A stretch of DNA of 14,838 nucleotides from the NCBI GenBank assembly GCA_012511845.1, contig JAAZFF010000020.1, positions 1 through 14,838 of the forward strand. Direction: 5' to 3'. Of the stretch, positions 6,574 through 14,060 are shown in pieces. Numbering within the stretch: the first letter of the stretch is position 1; every line of letters starts with the position of its first letter. This DNA is from Lentisphaerota bacterium. GTDB taxonomy: Bacteria; Verrucomicrobiota; Kiritimatiellia; RFP12; UBA3636. The notes beneath the pieces were generated by a model, which saw only the letters and a list, made by a program, of their open reading frames with translations, was not told where the DNA came from and did no database searches. The translations under genes and the position numbers were made by a program.

Positions 6574-8065
6574 CGAATTGATGAAGGTCGCGGATGCGAT
6601 GCAGGCTCTGTCGAGGGTTTCCGGGAGGATTCCAGAAGTCCTGCAGCCTCTGCCTAAAGCATCTACTTCGGCACCGTGCATTCGCGTATGGCTTACATCT
6701 GATGGGCAGATCGACAGTTTGGAAAAACTATCCATCGAACATACGGAGCAATTGAAGAAATTTGCTCCCAACAAACACAGCTCACTTCCTGGGTTCAATG
6801 TCACGTACATCTGCGGCATAGAGAAGGATGATGATAAAGAACGGGAGCTGAAAAAGACGCTAGCTGGTCTGAAACGCAATTTCACGGCAGCACGTTACGC
6901 ACTAGAGCGAGCCTGCGCAGACAAGCTGGATGAGGGCGAAACCTTGGCGACCTTTCTGGCCGTAGTCAAGCAGATGGATGCCGCACAGTTTCAAGAGTCA
7001 CTAGATGATCAATTAGCAAATGCCAATCTAGGCTGGTGCCCCAAACCAGGCAAACATATCTCTGTCTTTTTGGATATCAAGGATTACAAAAACTTCCCAG
7101 TCGCACATACAAAGACGCTTGAACGCCTGAACGCATTGCTTTATGAATACGATTTGACTTCTACTCAGGGAGATCTGGAAAGTTTTAAAGATGCATATGA
7201 TGGCGATGCCGCCGGAGCCGATGTGCTCTTCAACGATGTCTCTGTGCCGCGTCTACTGGGGCAGATCAAGATTCGTTCATTGAACAAAGACATCCCCGCA
7301 CAAAGGCGCTATCACCTCGTCGGCAGTGCGACATTTCCTGTCGGTAAGGCATCGCGTGAGCGCACGGAGTCCGCACTGAAGTGGATTTCTGCGCTAGAAA
7401 ACGAAGGAACTACATTTGGAGTGGCTGGTGACAGCGAACTACTTTTCGCCTATCCGATAGAGTTGCCCCTTGACTCCCTCCCGCAATTAGCAACGCTTCT
7501 GGGTGCTCAGCGGGAAGATGTGCTTACGGAACAGAAATTTAATATGCTTGCAAAAAGTGTCATTGATCAATTGAAAGGCTCCGGCGAAAAGGCTAGGAAC
7601 GTAAATCTCGAAATCTTCTCCTTACGCAAGATGGATAAGGCTCGGACAAAAGTGGTCTATTATCGTAACACCACCGTCTCCTCGCTCGAAACAGCTTCTC
7701 ATACGTGGGAGATGGGCTGCGAGAACATTCCGGCGTTAGACATACGTAAATGGGGAGAAGGCAAGAATGACAAAAGAAAGAGTTTTATCGTTTCTGTAGA
7801 ACCTCGGACTATATTCCCTGTAAAGCTACATAAGGTTCTAAATACAATTTGGCGGCTACAAGACGGCAAACCCAGAAGTGACTTGGTCAAGTTGTTTGAA
7901 CCCTCGGTGGGGCTATGCCTCCTGCTAGACACACCAGAAGCCGCACAAACAGCCTATGTCATGGAGCGCTATATTGCTCATGCGCAAACCTATTTCGCCG
8001 AGCTTTGCCGTTTGAAAGGGGGCAACGAAATATCTGCGCTGCCAGACTTGGATACCTACCCCTGA
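6566..8065 (+). CDS. cas8: Cas8c-like large subunit, module 2
   Basis: A 499-residue divergent Cas8. I place the start at the ATG at 6566 because AAGGGAG (6552-6558) is correctly spaced and it overlaps the cas5 stop. A longer frame from 6518 lacks such a site. The region NLEIFSLRKMDKARTKVVYY near residues 350-370 lines up with FYVLGLSPNAARVGIRFW of the module 1 Cas8c. Its length matches the part of Cas8c that precedes Cas11 (463 residues), and Cas11 here is a separate gene. Its role would be PAM recognition in a second Cascade. Overall identity to typical Csd1 looks low by eye, so position and the paired motif carry much of this call. Confidence 0.82.
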   Translation: MINELMKVADAMQALSRVSGRIPEVLQPLPKASTSAPCIRVWLTSDGQIDSLEKLSIEHTEQLKKFAPNKHSSLPGFNVTYICGIEKDDDKERELKKTLAGLKRNFTAARYALERACADKLDEGETLATFLAVVKQMDAAQFQESLDDQLANANLGWCPKPGKHISVFLDIKDYKNFPVAHTKTLERLNALLYEYDLTSTQGDLESFKDAYDGDAAGADVLFNDVSVPRLLGQIKIRSLNKDIPAQRRYHLVGSATFPVGKASRERTESALKWISALENEGTTFGVAGDSELLFAYPIELPLDSLPQLATLLGAQREDVLTEQKFNMLAKSVIDQLKGSGEKARNVNLEIFSLRKMDKARTKVVYYRNTTVSSLETASHTWEMGCENIPALDIRKWGEGKNDKRKSFIVSVEPRTIFPVKLHKVLNTIWRLQDGKPRSDLVKLFEPSVGLCLLLDTPEAAQTAYVMERYIAHAQTYFAELCRLKGGNEISALPDLDTYP

Positions 8066-8113
8066 ATTTTGTGACTTTTGCTCTACAAACTCGGAAAAAC
8101 AAAGGAAAACTAC

Positions 8114-8527
8114 ATGAATGAGAATGCATTCCTCCTCGGCCGCTTTTTGCGTGTCGCAGATGAAATTCATCGCCTCTACTGTGAGGTTGTGCGGCCCAAC
8201 GATCGACTGCCTGAACTTTGCGGCAGTTCGTTGTTGAGTCCCATGCTGGAGTCCCCGCTCCGAACGTTTAATCAGCTCGCTACACGCACCACTCCCTACC
8301 TGAAATGGGCAAGAAGATTTCATGGTGAGGAGAAAAGCGGCCTCGCCCATTACTGGATGCGCCAGTGGGCAACCATTGCCGACTCTCTCCATTGTTTAGC
8401 CTGGCCTGAGCGACCGTCACCAGAGGAGCGTGCTCAGATTTTTCTTGGCTATTTATCGTCTTTTCCAAAGTCGGAAAACTCCGAAACTTCAACCGAAACC
8501 ACCAAATCAGAAGGAACTCTGCTATGA
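8114..8527 (+). CDS. cas11: Free-standing Cas11-like small subunit, module 2
   Basis: A 137-residue helical protein between cas8 and cas7. It begins MNENAFLLGRFLRVADEIHRL, and it resembles the Cas11 tail of the module 1 Cas8c: GYRLGRLFATLEKI at the start, LMRLKNHHLSKLE against FNQLATRTTPYLKWARR in the middle, and FAIGYYHQ against IFLGYLSS near the end. AAAGGA (8101-8106) with 7-nt spacing fixes the ATG at 8114; an upstream TTG at 8078 has no such site. The stop overlaps the cas7 start (ATGA). Typical I-C makes this subunit from inside cas8, so a separate gene marks module 2 as a variant. The last about 20 residues are Ser/Thr/Glu-rich. Confidence 0.75.
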   Translation: MNENAFLLGRFLRVADEIHRLYCEVVRPNDRLPELCGSSLLSPMLESPLRTFNQLATRTTPYLKWARRFHGEEKSGLAHYWMRQWATIADSLHCLAWPERPSPEERAQIFLGYLSSFPKSENSETSTETTKSEGTLL

Positions 8528-9417
8528 GCAACGAAATCAAGCGTGTCACAGGTCTGTTAATTATTGAAGTCGTTAACTCCAACCCCAATGGAAATCCCGA
8601 TGCGGAGAGCGATCCGCGCCAGCGCGACAACGGTCTGGGTGAGATATCCCCAGTTTCTTTCAAGCGTAAACTGCGAGATTTAGTTGAGTTAAAAGAGGGG
8701 CCAGTTTATGAAACAGAAACTAAAGATTTACTTAATGGGAAAGATGGCTATGAGTTTTTCATTCTTGAATCACGTGGGCGTGATCGTAATCAAATAAAAA
8801 AAGAGATGGAAGAAGGTCAAAAAGATCTTTTTGACCAAAATACTTTTGAAAGAAGTTCTTTTGTCAGAAAATATTGGGATGCGCGCCTCTTTGGCAATAC
8901 TTTCCTAGAAGAAGGTGGCAACAAGGGATTTATCAAGACTGGCATTGTCCAGTTTGGGATGGGACTCTCTGTATGTCCCATAATTATTCGGCGCCATACC
9001 AACACCAACAAGGCGGGAGTGCAAGAAGGAAAGAACGCCGGTATGGCCCCACTTGCATATCGTGTGGTTGAATACGGTGTCTATGTAATGCCGTTCTTCA
9101 TAAACCCCAGTCTTGCCAACAAGTCTGGTTGTAAGCCTTGCGACGTTGAGTTATTGAAGCGACTGATCCCCTACGCCTACGATCACACACGTTCTGCCAT
9201 CCGCCCCGATGTTCGCATTCGCCATGCATGGTGGATCGAGCACAAGGACGCACTTGGCAGTTGCCCTGATTACCTCCTACTTGATGCTCTTACTCCAAAA
9301 CGCAAAGGGAGCAATCCTTTGCAACCCTCTGAAACATGGACTGATTATGAAGTTCCTTACGAATTACCTGAGGAACTCAAATCAAAAGTATTCGCCTTGG
9401 ATCTCGTTAACTTATGA
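8524..9417 (+). CDS. cas7: Cas7 (Csd2/Csh2 family), module 2
   Basis: A 297-residue Cas7 backbone protein. It has the family signature VVNSNPNGNPDAESDPRQRD near the N-terminus, SFKRKLRDLVEL, a WDARLFGNTFLEEGG stretch, and YDHTRSAIRPDVRIRHAWWIEH near residue 220. Corresponding stretches occur in the module 1 Cas7, but the two are clearly diverged. It should coat the crRNA spacer in the second Cascade. AAGGA lies upstream of the ATG. The start overlaps cas11 and the stop overlaps cas3 (both ATGA), so the operon is tightly coupled. Confidence 0.93.
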   Translation: MSNEIKRVTGLLIIEVVNSNPNGNPDAESDPRQRDNGLGEISPVSFKRKLRDLVELKEGPVYETETKDLLNGKDGYEFFILESRGRDRNQIKKEMEEGQKDLFDQNTFERSSFVRKYWDARLFGNTFLEEGGNKGFIKTGIVQFGMGLSVCPIIIRRHTNTNKAGVQEGKNAGMAPLAYRVVEYGVYVMPFFINPSLANKSGCKPCDVELLKRLIPYAYDHTRSAIRPDVRIRHAWWIEHKDALGSCPDYLLLDALTPKRKGSNPLQPSETWTDYEVPYELPEELKSKVFALDLVNL

Positions 9418-11639
9418 CCTACTACTCCCGCAGCGCAACGCCATATGCTCCCAATCAACCGTACAACGAGCATATCGGCAATGTAACCGATAATGCCTGT
9501 TGGTCGTTGACTAAGGCGTTGCGTTACTGGCGTGGGAATGCCATTGCTGAATCACTTACAGATATCTTAGGCACCGCTGCCTTGTTTCATGACCTCGGCA
9601 AGCTTGACGATGATAACCAAAAGGTTCTTTGCGGAAGCAATCCTCGAGCCCCTCTTCCTATACCGCATCAGGACGCGGGGGTTGCGCATTTGCTGGCGCA
9701 GAATCATATCTTATCTGCTTTGCTCGTTTATGCGCACCACGTCGGCCTTCCAGACATGGGTCAGATTCAGATGCAAGACCCACCCCTGAGAGTTGCTTGT
9801 GCGAAAAATCGTGCCGTAGTTGACCGTTCCCTGCCTGAACTCATGCGCCGCCATATGGAGAGTGGTGTAGGACTCCTTCCAGATGCTCCTCCTCTCGCAT
9901 CGCCGTTGCTGGCTATTGATTTTCGCATCCTATTCTCATGCCTGACTGATGCCGACCATGGCGACGCTTTCCACGCTTCCAGCAGCAACTCTCATATCAC
10001 AGTCCAACCTCAACTTCCGCTACGTTCTGCCCACCGCCTGGAGGCACTGAAACGCTATATCTCCGCGTTGCCCCCCTCTTCGACACTCTCCGAGCAAACG
10101 CGGAACGAACTTCGTTCGGTGTTTTTTAGTGCGTGTCTCGCCTCCGATTGCAACACACCGCTCGCCGAATGCGACGCGCCTGTTGGCACAGGCAAGACCA
10201 CCGCAGTGATGGCGCATCTGTTGCGAACCGCACAGAAGCACGGATTGCGCCGCATTTTTGTGATTTTGCCGTTCACTAATATCATTCAACAATCCGTCAA
10301 GGTCTATCGTAAAGCGCTGGTTTTGCCTGGTGAGAAACCTGAGGAAATCGTTGCTGAAATCCATCACCGTGCCGATTTCTCAGACCGCGAAAGCCGTCAG
10401 TTAACCGCACTGTGGAATGCACCTATCGTCGTCACTACCGCCGTGACTTTTTTCGAGACGCTGGCATCCAATCACCCCGCCACACTTCGCCGCCTGCATA
10501 ACCTTCCTGGGAGTGCCGTGTTTCTCGATGAAGCTCACGCTATGCTACCGACCAGACTATTACCACTTGCGTGGCATTGGATTAAGCATACGGCGCAGAA
10601 CTGGTCTTGTTTCTGGACATTGGCTTCCGGTTCACTAAACCGTTTTTGGGAGATCAGCGAATTTCAAGACATTGCCCCTGCTACTGTTACCCCCGTTAAC
10701 ATCCTGCCTGAAAAGAAGCGCGCTCAGCTAACTGTCGCAGAGACGGCGCGCGTAACCTATCGCTACAAACGCAAAGTATTAACGCTTGAGGCACTGACCG
10801 AATGGCTTGACACGCTGGAAGGGCCTGTTCTTGTTGTACTCAACACTGTTCATACCGCTGCAGCAACCGCGCGAGCGGCGGCAAAGAAATTTGGCAAAGG
10901 AAATGTACATCATCTTTCAACGGCACTCTCTTCTCAAGATAGAGAAACAACGCTGAATCTGGTCAAATTGCGATTGATCAGCCAAGAACATGCAAAATGG
11001 TTTCTTTTTGCCACTGCCTGCGTAGAGGCCGGTGTTGATTTTTCATTTCGTACCGGAGTCCGCGAATGCGCCTCGCTTTCATCCCTACTCCAATTGGCGG
11101 GACGTATCAACCGCAGTGCTGCGTTTTCCAATGCAGATATATGGACGGTCATGTTAGACTCAGCCGACCCTGATGTTGTTGTTAATCCGGCATGGTCAGC
11201 TTCTTCACGCATCCTTTTAGAGTTTCTTGAGGCAGGGAAATCCATTTCCCCCGACCTCTGTACGCTCGCAATAACCCGTGAGTTACGCGAGCAAAACGTA
11301 AGTTCAGAACTAAAAAAACTATTGGAATCCGAGGATGCCTGTGCTTTTCAGACCGTCACCGATAACTTCCGGGTCATTGTTAACGACTCTGCACCAGTTG
11401 TCGTCGATACCGCTTTGATTGAGCGCATTCGTGGTTTTGACCGCACTATTACCTGGCGCGATATACAAAACGGTAGTGTTCAAATACGCCGTCATATCCG
11501 TGAGCGAATGGTGGTCGAAGAATCCTCACGATATCCCGGTGTTTTTATGTGGACTAACGCCTATTCACCCTTCCTTGGCTATATGGAAGGTGTCTTGAAA
11601 CTCACTGACATTGATAAAAATCACTATGCCATCCTCTAA
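9414..11639 (+). CDS. cas3: Cas3 HD nuclease-helicase, module 2, full length
   Basis: A complete 741-residue Cas3. HD nuclease residues are H20, H59-D60 (FHDLGKLDDDN), H85 and H108-H109 (YAHHVGLP). Helicase motif I is APVGTGKTT with K261. Motif II is DEAH at 372-375. Motif V is VEAGVD at about 537-542 and motif VI is QLAGRINR at about 560-567. Motif III reads LASGS (about 403-407) instead of the SATQ form seen in the module 1 Cas3. It follows cas7 with an ATGA overlap and no clear ribosome binding site, so it is probably translated by coupling. Cas3 is last in this module and first in module 1. It should provide target degradation for the second Cascade. Confidence 0.95.
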   Translation: MTYYSRSATPYAPNQPYNEHIGNVTDNACWSLTKALRYWRGNAIAESLTDILGTAALFHDLGKLDDDNQKVLCGSNPRAPLPIPHQDAGVAHLLAQNHILSALLVYAHHVGLPDMGQIQMQDPPLRVACAKNRAVVDRSLPELMRRHMESGVGLLPDAPPLASPLLAIDFRILFSCLTDADHGDAFHASSSNSHITVQPQLPLRSAHRLEALKRYISALPPSSTLSEQTRNELRSVFFSACLASDCNTPLAECDAPVGTGKTTAVMAHLLRTAQKHGLRRIFVILPFTNIIQQSVKVYRKALVLPGEKPEEIVAEIHHRADFSDRESRQLTALWNAPIVVTTAVTFFETLASNHPATLRRLHNLPGSAVFLDEAHAMLPTRLLPLAWHWIKHTAQNWSCFWTLASGSLNRFWEISEFQDIAPATVTPVNILPEKKRAQLTVAETARVTYRYKRKVLTLEALTEWLDTLEGPVLVVLNTVHTAAATARAAAKKFGKGNVHHLSTALSSQDRETTLNLVKLRLISQEHAKWFLFATACVEAGVDFSFRTGVRECASLSSLLQLAGRINRSAAFSNADIWTVMLDSADPDVVVNPAWSASSRILLEFLEAGKSISPDLCTLAITRELREQNVSSELKKLLESEDACAFQTVTDNFRVIVNDSAPVVVDTALIERIRGFDRTITWRDIQNGSVQIRRHIRERMVVEESSRYPGVFMWTNAYSPFLGYMEGVLKLTDIDKNHYAIL

Positions 11640-11646
11640 TCTATTC

Positions 11647-11787
11647 ATGAACCATCTAACACTCCCCAACCACCTGCTACTCCGTCTGTCTGACTCAAAA
11701 GCTATGCGCCTCAAGGGTGGCATCTACCACCTCACCCAAGTGAAGCTCTGCTACAACTCTAATCGGATTGAGGTCAAAAATGAATAG
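11647..11787 (+). pseudogene. Truncated Fic-family N-terminal fragment
   Basis: A 46-codon frame starts 7 nt after the cas3 stop. It contains LRLSDSKAMRLKGGIYHLTQ and then YNSNRIE, which matches the Fic-family N-terminal pattern (YNSN-IEG) as I know it. The match ends right after IE: the expected glycine codon is replaced, and the frame stops a few codons later inside the cas4 start. No HPFx(D/E)GN(G/K)R catalytic loop is present, and there is no ribosome binding site. I read it as the remnant of a fic gene cut by the rearrangement that joined module 2 to cas4. It is too short to carry out AMP transfer. Confidence 0.55.
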
Positions 11788-12568
11788 CGCAATCTCTGAT
11801 GCTTTATCCGTTCAAGCTAATGCTAATCCACCACCGAGTGTCGAGAGTCGCATGTCGAGTGTCCAAACTCCACCATCGCCAGCCTACCCCGACGACCAAC
11901 TTATTCAACTCTCCGCTCTTCAGCATCTGATCTTCTGTGAGCGGCAGTTTGCTCTTATTCATATTGAGCAGGTGTGGGACGAAAATCGCCTTACTGCTGA
12001 AGGACGAGTGCTGCACGAAAGTGTTGATCAGGCTGGCAGTGAAAGCCGTCGTGATGTGCGGCAGGCTACTGCTGTACGCATAAAGTCGCATCGCCTCGGC
12101 CTGATTGGAATGATGGATATGTTAGAGTTTCATCGAGCATCCAATGCTGACACCCCAGATATCTCCTCACTTGCAGTCAGGTTGCCACGCTCAGCCGATT
12201 TGTGGATTCCCTTCCCCGTGGAATATAAACGTGGTAAGCCCAAAGACCACCGTGCCGATGAAGTCCAGCTCTGCGCACAGGCCATCTGTCTTGAAGAGAT
12301 GCTGAATGTTGAGATCAAACATGGAGCCCTCTTCTACGGACAACCGCGCCGTCGCGCCGATGTCACCTTTGATTCAACCTTAAGAAATCTTACCGCTGCT
12401 GCTGCACAACATGCCCATGAATTAATTGCTCAAGGCACAACCCCGGTTGCCAACTATACGCCTAAATGCCGCTCGTGCTCCATGAATGACTCTTGTCAAC
12501 CACAGGTCAAACCAAACAACTCTGCTAAAGCCTGGCTAGACAAAGAGATCGAAAGGACCCTCTCATGA
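11780..12568 (+). CDS. cas4: Cas4 exonuclease with repeat-derived N-terminal extension
   Basis: A 262-residue Cas4, a RecB-like nuclease with a 4Fe-4S cluster that trims prespacers and selects the PAM with Cas1-Cas2. Cluster cysteines are C53, C230, C233 and C239. Nuclease residues include D113 (GMMDMLEF) and E148/K150 (VEYKRG). The conserved body begins near DDQLIQLSALQHLIFCERQ, where family members usually start. The first about 40 residues are extra and include a palindromic repeat copy translated as PSVESRMSSVQT. The ATG at 11780 has GAGG about 6 nt upstream; an in-frame ATG at 11852 inside the repeat is an alternative. The stop overlaps cas1 (ATGA). Canonical I-C loci put cas4 directly after cas7. 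Confidence 0.93.
   Translation: MNSAISDALSVQANANPPPSVESRMSSVQTPPSPAYPDDQLIQLSALQHLIFCERQFALIHIEQVWDENRLTAEGRVLHESVDQAGSESRRDVRQATAVRIKSHRLGLIGMMDMLEFHRASNADTPDISSLAVRLPRSADLWIPFPVEYKRGKPKDHRADEVQLCAQAICLEEMLNVEIKHGALFYGQPRRRADVTFDSTLRNLTAAAAQHAHELIAQGTTPVANYTPKCRSCSMNDSCQPQVKPNNSAKAWLDKEIERTLS
11835..11866 (+). repeat. Solo palindromic-repeat arm inside the cas4 5' end
   Basis: This 32-nt unit contains CGAGTGTCGAGAGTCGCA and ends GTCCAA. It differs from the right arm of element 1 (4625-4656) at two positions. Together with the preceding CCACCACC it also matches the right arm of element 2. Only one arm is present, so it cannot form the long hairpin. It is in frame with cas4. Confidence 0.85.
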
Positions 12569-13587
12569 AAAAGCTACTAAACACCCTCTACATCTCTACA
12601 CAGGGCATCTACCTCAATCGCGAAGGCGAGACCGTTGTTGCATCACTTGACCGCCAACCCAAACTCCGCTTGCCAATCCATACACTGTCCGGTATTGTTT
12701 GCTTCGGTAATGTACTCTGCAGCCCCTTCCTCCTCGGTCTCTGTGGTGAGCGCGGTGTGAAAGTCTCATTCCTTACCGAACACGGACGCTTTCTGGCGCG
12801 TGTCGAAGGTCCTGTCTCCGGCAATGTTCTATTGCGCTACGAACAGATCAGGCGTACCATGGATCCGGAAGCAGCCCTCGAACTGGCAAAAAACTTTGTC
12901 CTTGGTAAAGTTATCAACTCGCGTACTGTTATCCAACGTGCCCTGCGTGACCATGGTGACAACCTAGAGCTCCAATCAGCCAGCACAACTCTGGTGAATA
13001 TTGTCAGACGTGTGCCCAATGCTAAAAATATTGATGTTCTGCGCGGCTATGAAGGTGAGGCTGCCAATGCCTACTTTGGTGCTTTTAATGGGTTGATCGT
13101 CGCACAAAAAAAACACTTCTCCATGCAAACCCGTTCACGCCGTCCACCACTGGATCCGCTCAATGCGCTTCTTTCATTTTTGTACGTAATTCTCGCTCAT
13201 GATTGCAGCAGTGCTTTGGAAGGGGTCGGTCTGGATCCTCAAGTCGGATTTCTGCATGCCCTGCGACCAGGACGCCCCAGCCTCGCACTTGATCTTATGG
13301 AAGAATTTCGCTCTATTCTGGTAGACAGGGTCGTTCTTACGCTGATAAACCGACAGCAGATAAGCGGTCGCGATTTCTCAACGAGTGAATCAGGATCTGT
13401 TATTATGAAAGATGATGCGCGAAAATTGGTGCTCAAAACATGGCAAGAGAAAAAACAGGAGACATTGAAACATCCCTTTCTGGGTGAACGAATATCTATT
13501 GGTTTGTTGCCACACTTGCAGGCTCTTTTGCTCGCTCGCCACCTCCGTGGCGATATCGATGCCTATCCTCCGTTTTTGTTAAAGTAA
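12565..13587 (+). CDS. cas1: Cas1 integrase
   Basis: A 340-residue Cas1 of the I-C type and the catalytic subunit of the Cas1-Cas2 spacer integrase. The metal-binding residues are E163 (GYEGEAANAYFG), H231 (GFLHALRPGRPSLAL) and D243 (LDLMEEFR). The N-terminal beta domain has the usual opening, NTLYISTQGIYLNREGE. GAAAGGA at about 12551-12557 and the ATGA overlap with cas4 support the start. It is the only cas1 in the window, so new spacers for both effector modules would depend on it unless there is another elsewhere in the genome. Confidence 0.97.
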   Translation: MKKLLNTLYISTQGIYLNREGETVVASLDRQPKLRLPIHTLSGIVCFGNVLCSPFLLGLCGERGVKVSFLTEHGRFLARVEGPVSGNVLLRYEQIRRTMDPEAALELAKNFVLGKVINSRTVIQRALRDHGDNLELQSASTTLVNIVRRVPNAKNIDVLRGYEGEAANAYFGAFNGLIVAQKKHFSMQTRSRRPPLDPLNALLSFLYVILAHDCSSALEGVGLDPQVGFLHALRPGRPSLALDLMEEFRSILVDRVVLTLINRQQISGRDFSTSESGSVIMKDDARKLVLKTWQEKKQETLKHPFLGERISIGLLPHLQALLLARHLRGDIDAYPPFLLK

Positions 13588-13592
13588 GTAAA

Positions 13593-13883
13593 ATGTTGGT
13601 TCTAGTAAGTTATGATGTCAGTACAATTGATAAAGCCGGACAGCGTCGTTTACGGCGTGTTGCAAAATGCTGCGAAAACATAGGGGTAAGGGTCCAAAAC
13701 TCTGTTTTTGAATGTAATGTTGATCCTGCTCAGTGGACGATTTTCAAAGCCAAACTACTCGATATTTTCGCCCCGGATAGTGACAGTCTGCGTTTCTATT
13801 TTCTGGGTCGTAATTATAAAGAGCGGATCGAGCATCACGGAGCCAAGCCGGCAGTAGATGTGGAGGACCCACTGATTTTATAG
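13593..13883 (+). CDS. cas2: Cas2, structural subunit of the integrase
   Basis: A 96-residue protein of normal Cas2 length. It opens MLVLVSYDVSTIDKAGQRRL with the conserved aspartate D8, followed by VQNSVFECNVDPAQW and LRFYFLGRNYKERIEHHG, typical of I-C Cas2. It bridges two Cas1 dimers and measures the prespacer. It follows cas1 by 5 nt with only a weak ribosome binding site, so coupling is likely. The CRISPR leader starts immediately after the stop. Confidence 0.97.
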   Translation: MLVLVSYDVSTIDKAGQRRLRRVAKCCENIGVRVQNSVFECNVDPAQWTIFKAKLLDIFAPDSDSLRFYFLGRNYKERIEHHGAKPAVDVEDPLIL

Positions 13884-14060
13884 TGCGAACCATAAGCTCA
13901 CAGAAAAATCATTAAAACGTAAATTATGAATAACTTCTTGTAGCCCAAAATATTATAGAAAAATCCTGTTCTTTGAAAATCAAACAAATTAGATCCTTTT
14001 TTAAGGTTCGCAAAAATTGTCTCTTCTACCCCAATAACATAATGTGTTAGAATATCCACT
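13884..14060 (+). promoter_or_regulatory. CRISPR leader
   Basis: This AT-rich, gene-free 177 nt lies between cas2 and the first repeat. GCGAACC (13885-13891) and its reverse complement GGTTCGC (14005-14011) frame most of it, a pairing I associate with I-C leaders. A weak promoter candidate is TTGTCT (14017-14022) with CATAAT (14038-14043) at 15-nt spacing, which would start the pre-crRNA near 14050. New spacers should be added next to 14061. Confidence 0.75.

Noticed and set aside
7886..7900. AAGTTGTTT in module 2 cas8, and on the minus strand near 5037, as further targets of the mini-CRISPR guide
   Set aside because: They match only the first nine bases or so, lie inside coding sequence, and lack a TTC-type PAM, so they look like chance.
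5914..11639. Module 2 as subtype I-B or I-G
   Set aside because: There is no cas6, no Csb-type gene and no Cas5-Cas6 fusion. Cas5, Cas7 and Cas11 resemble the I-C proteins of module 1, so a divergent I-C variant fits better.
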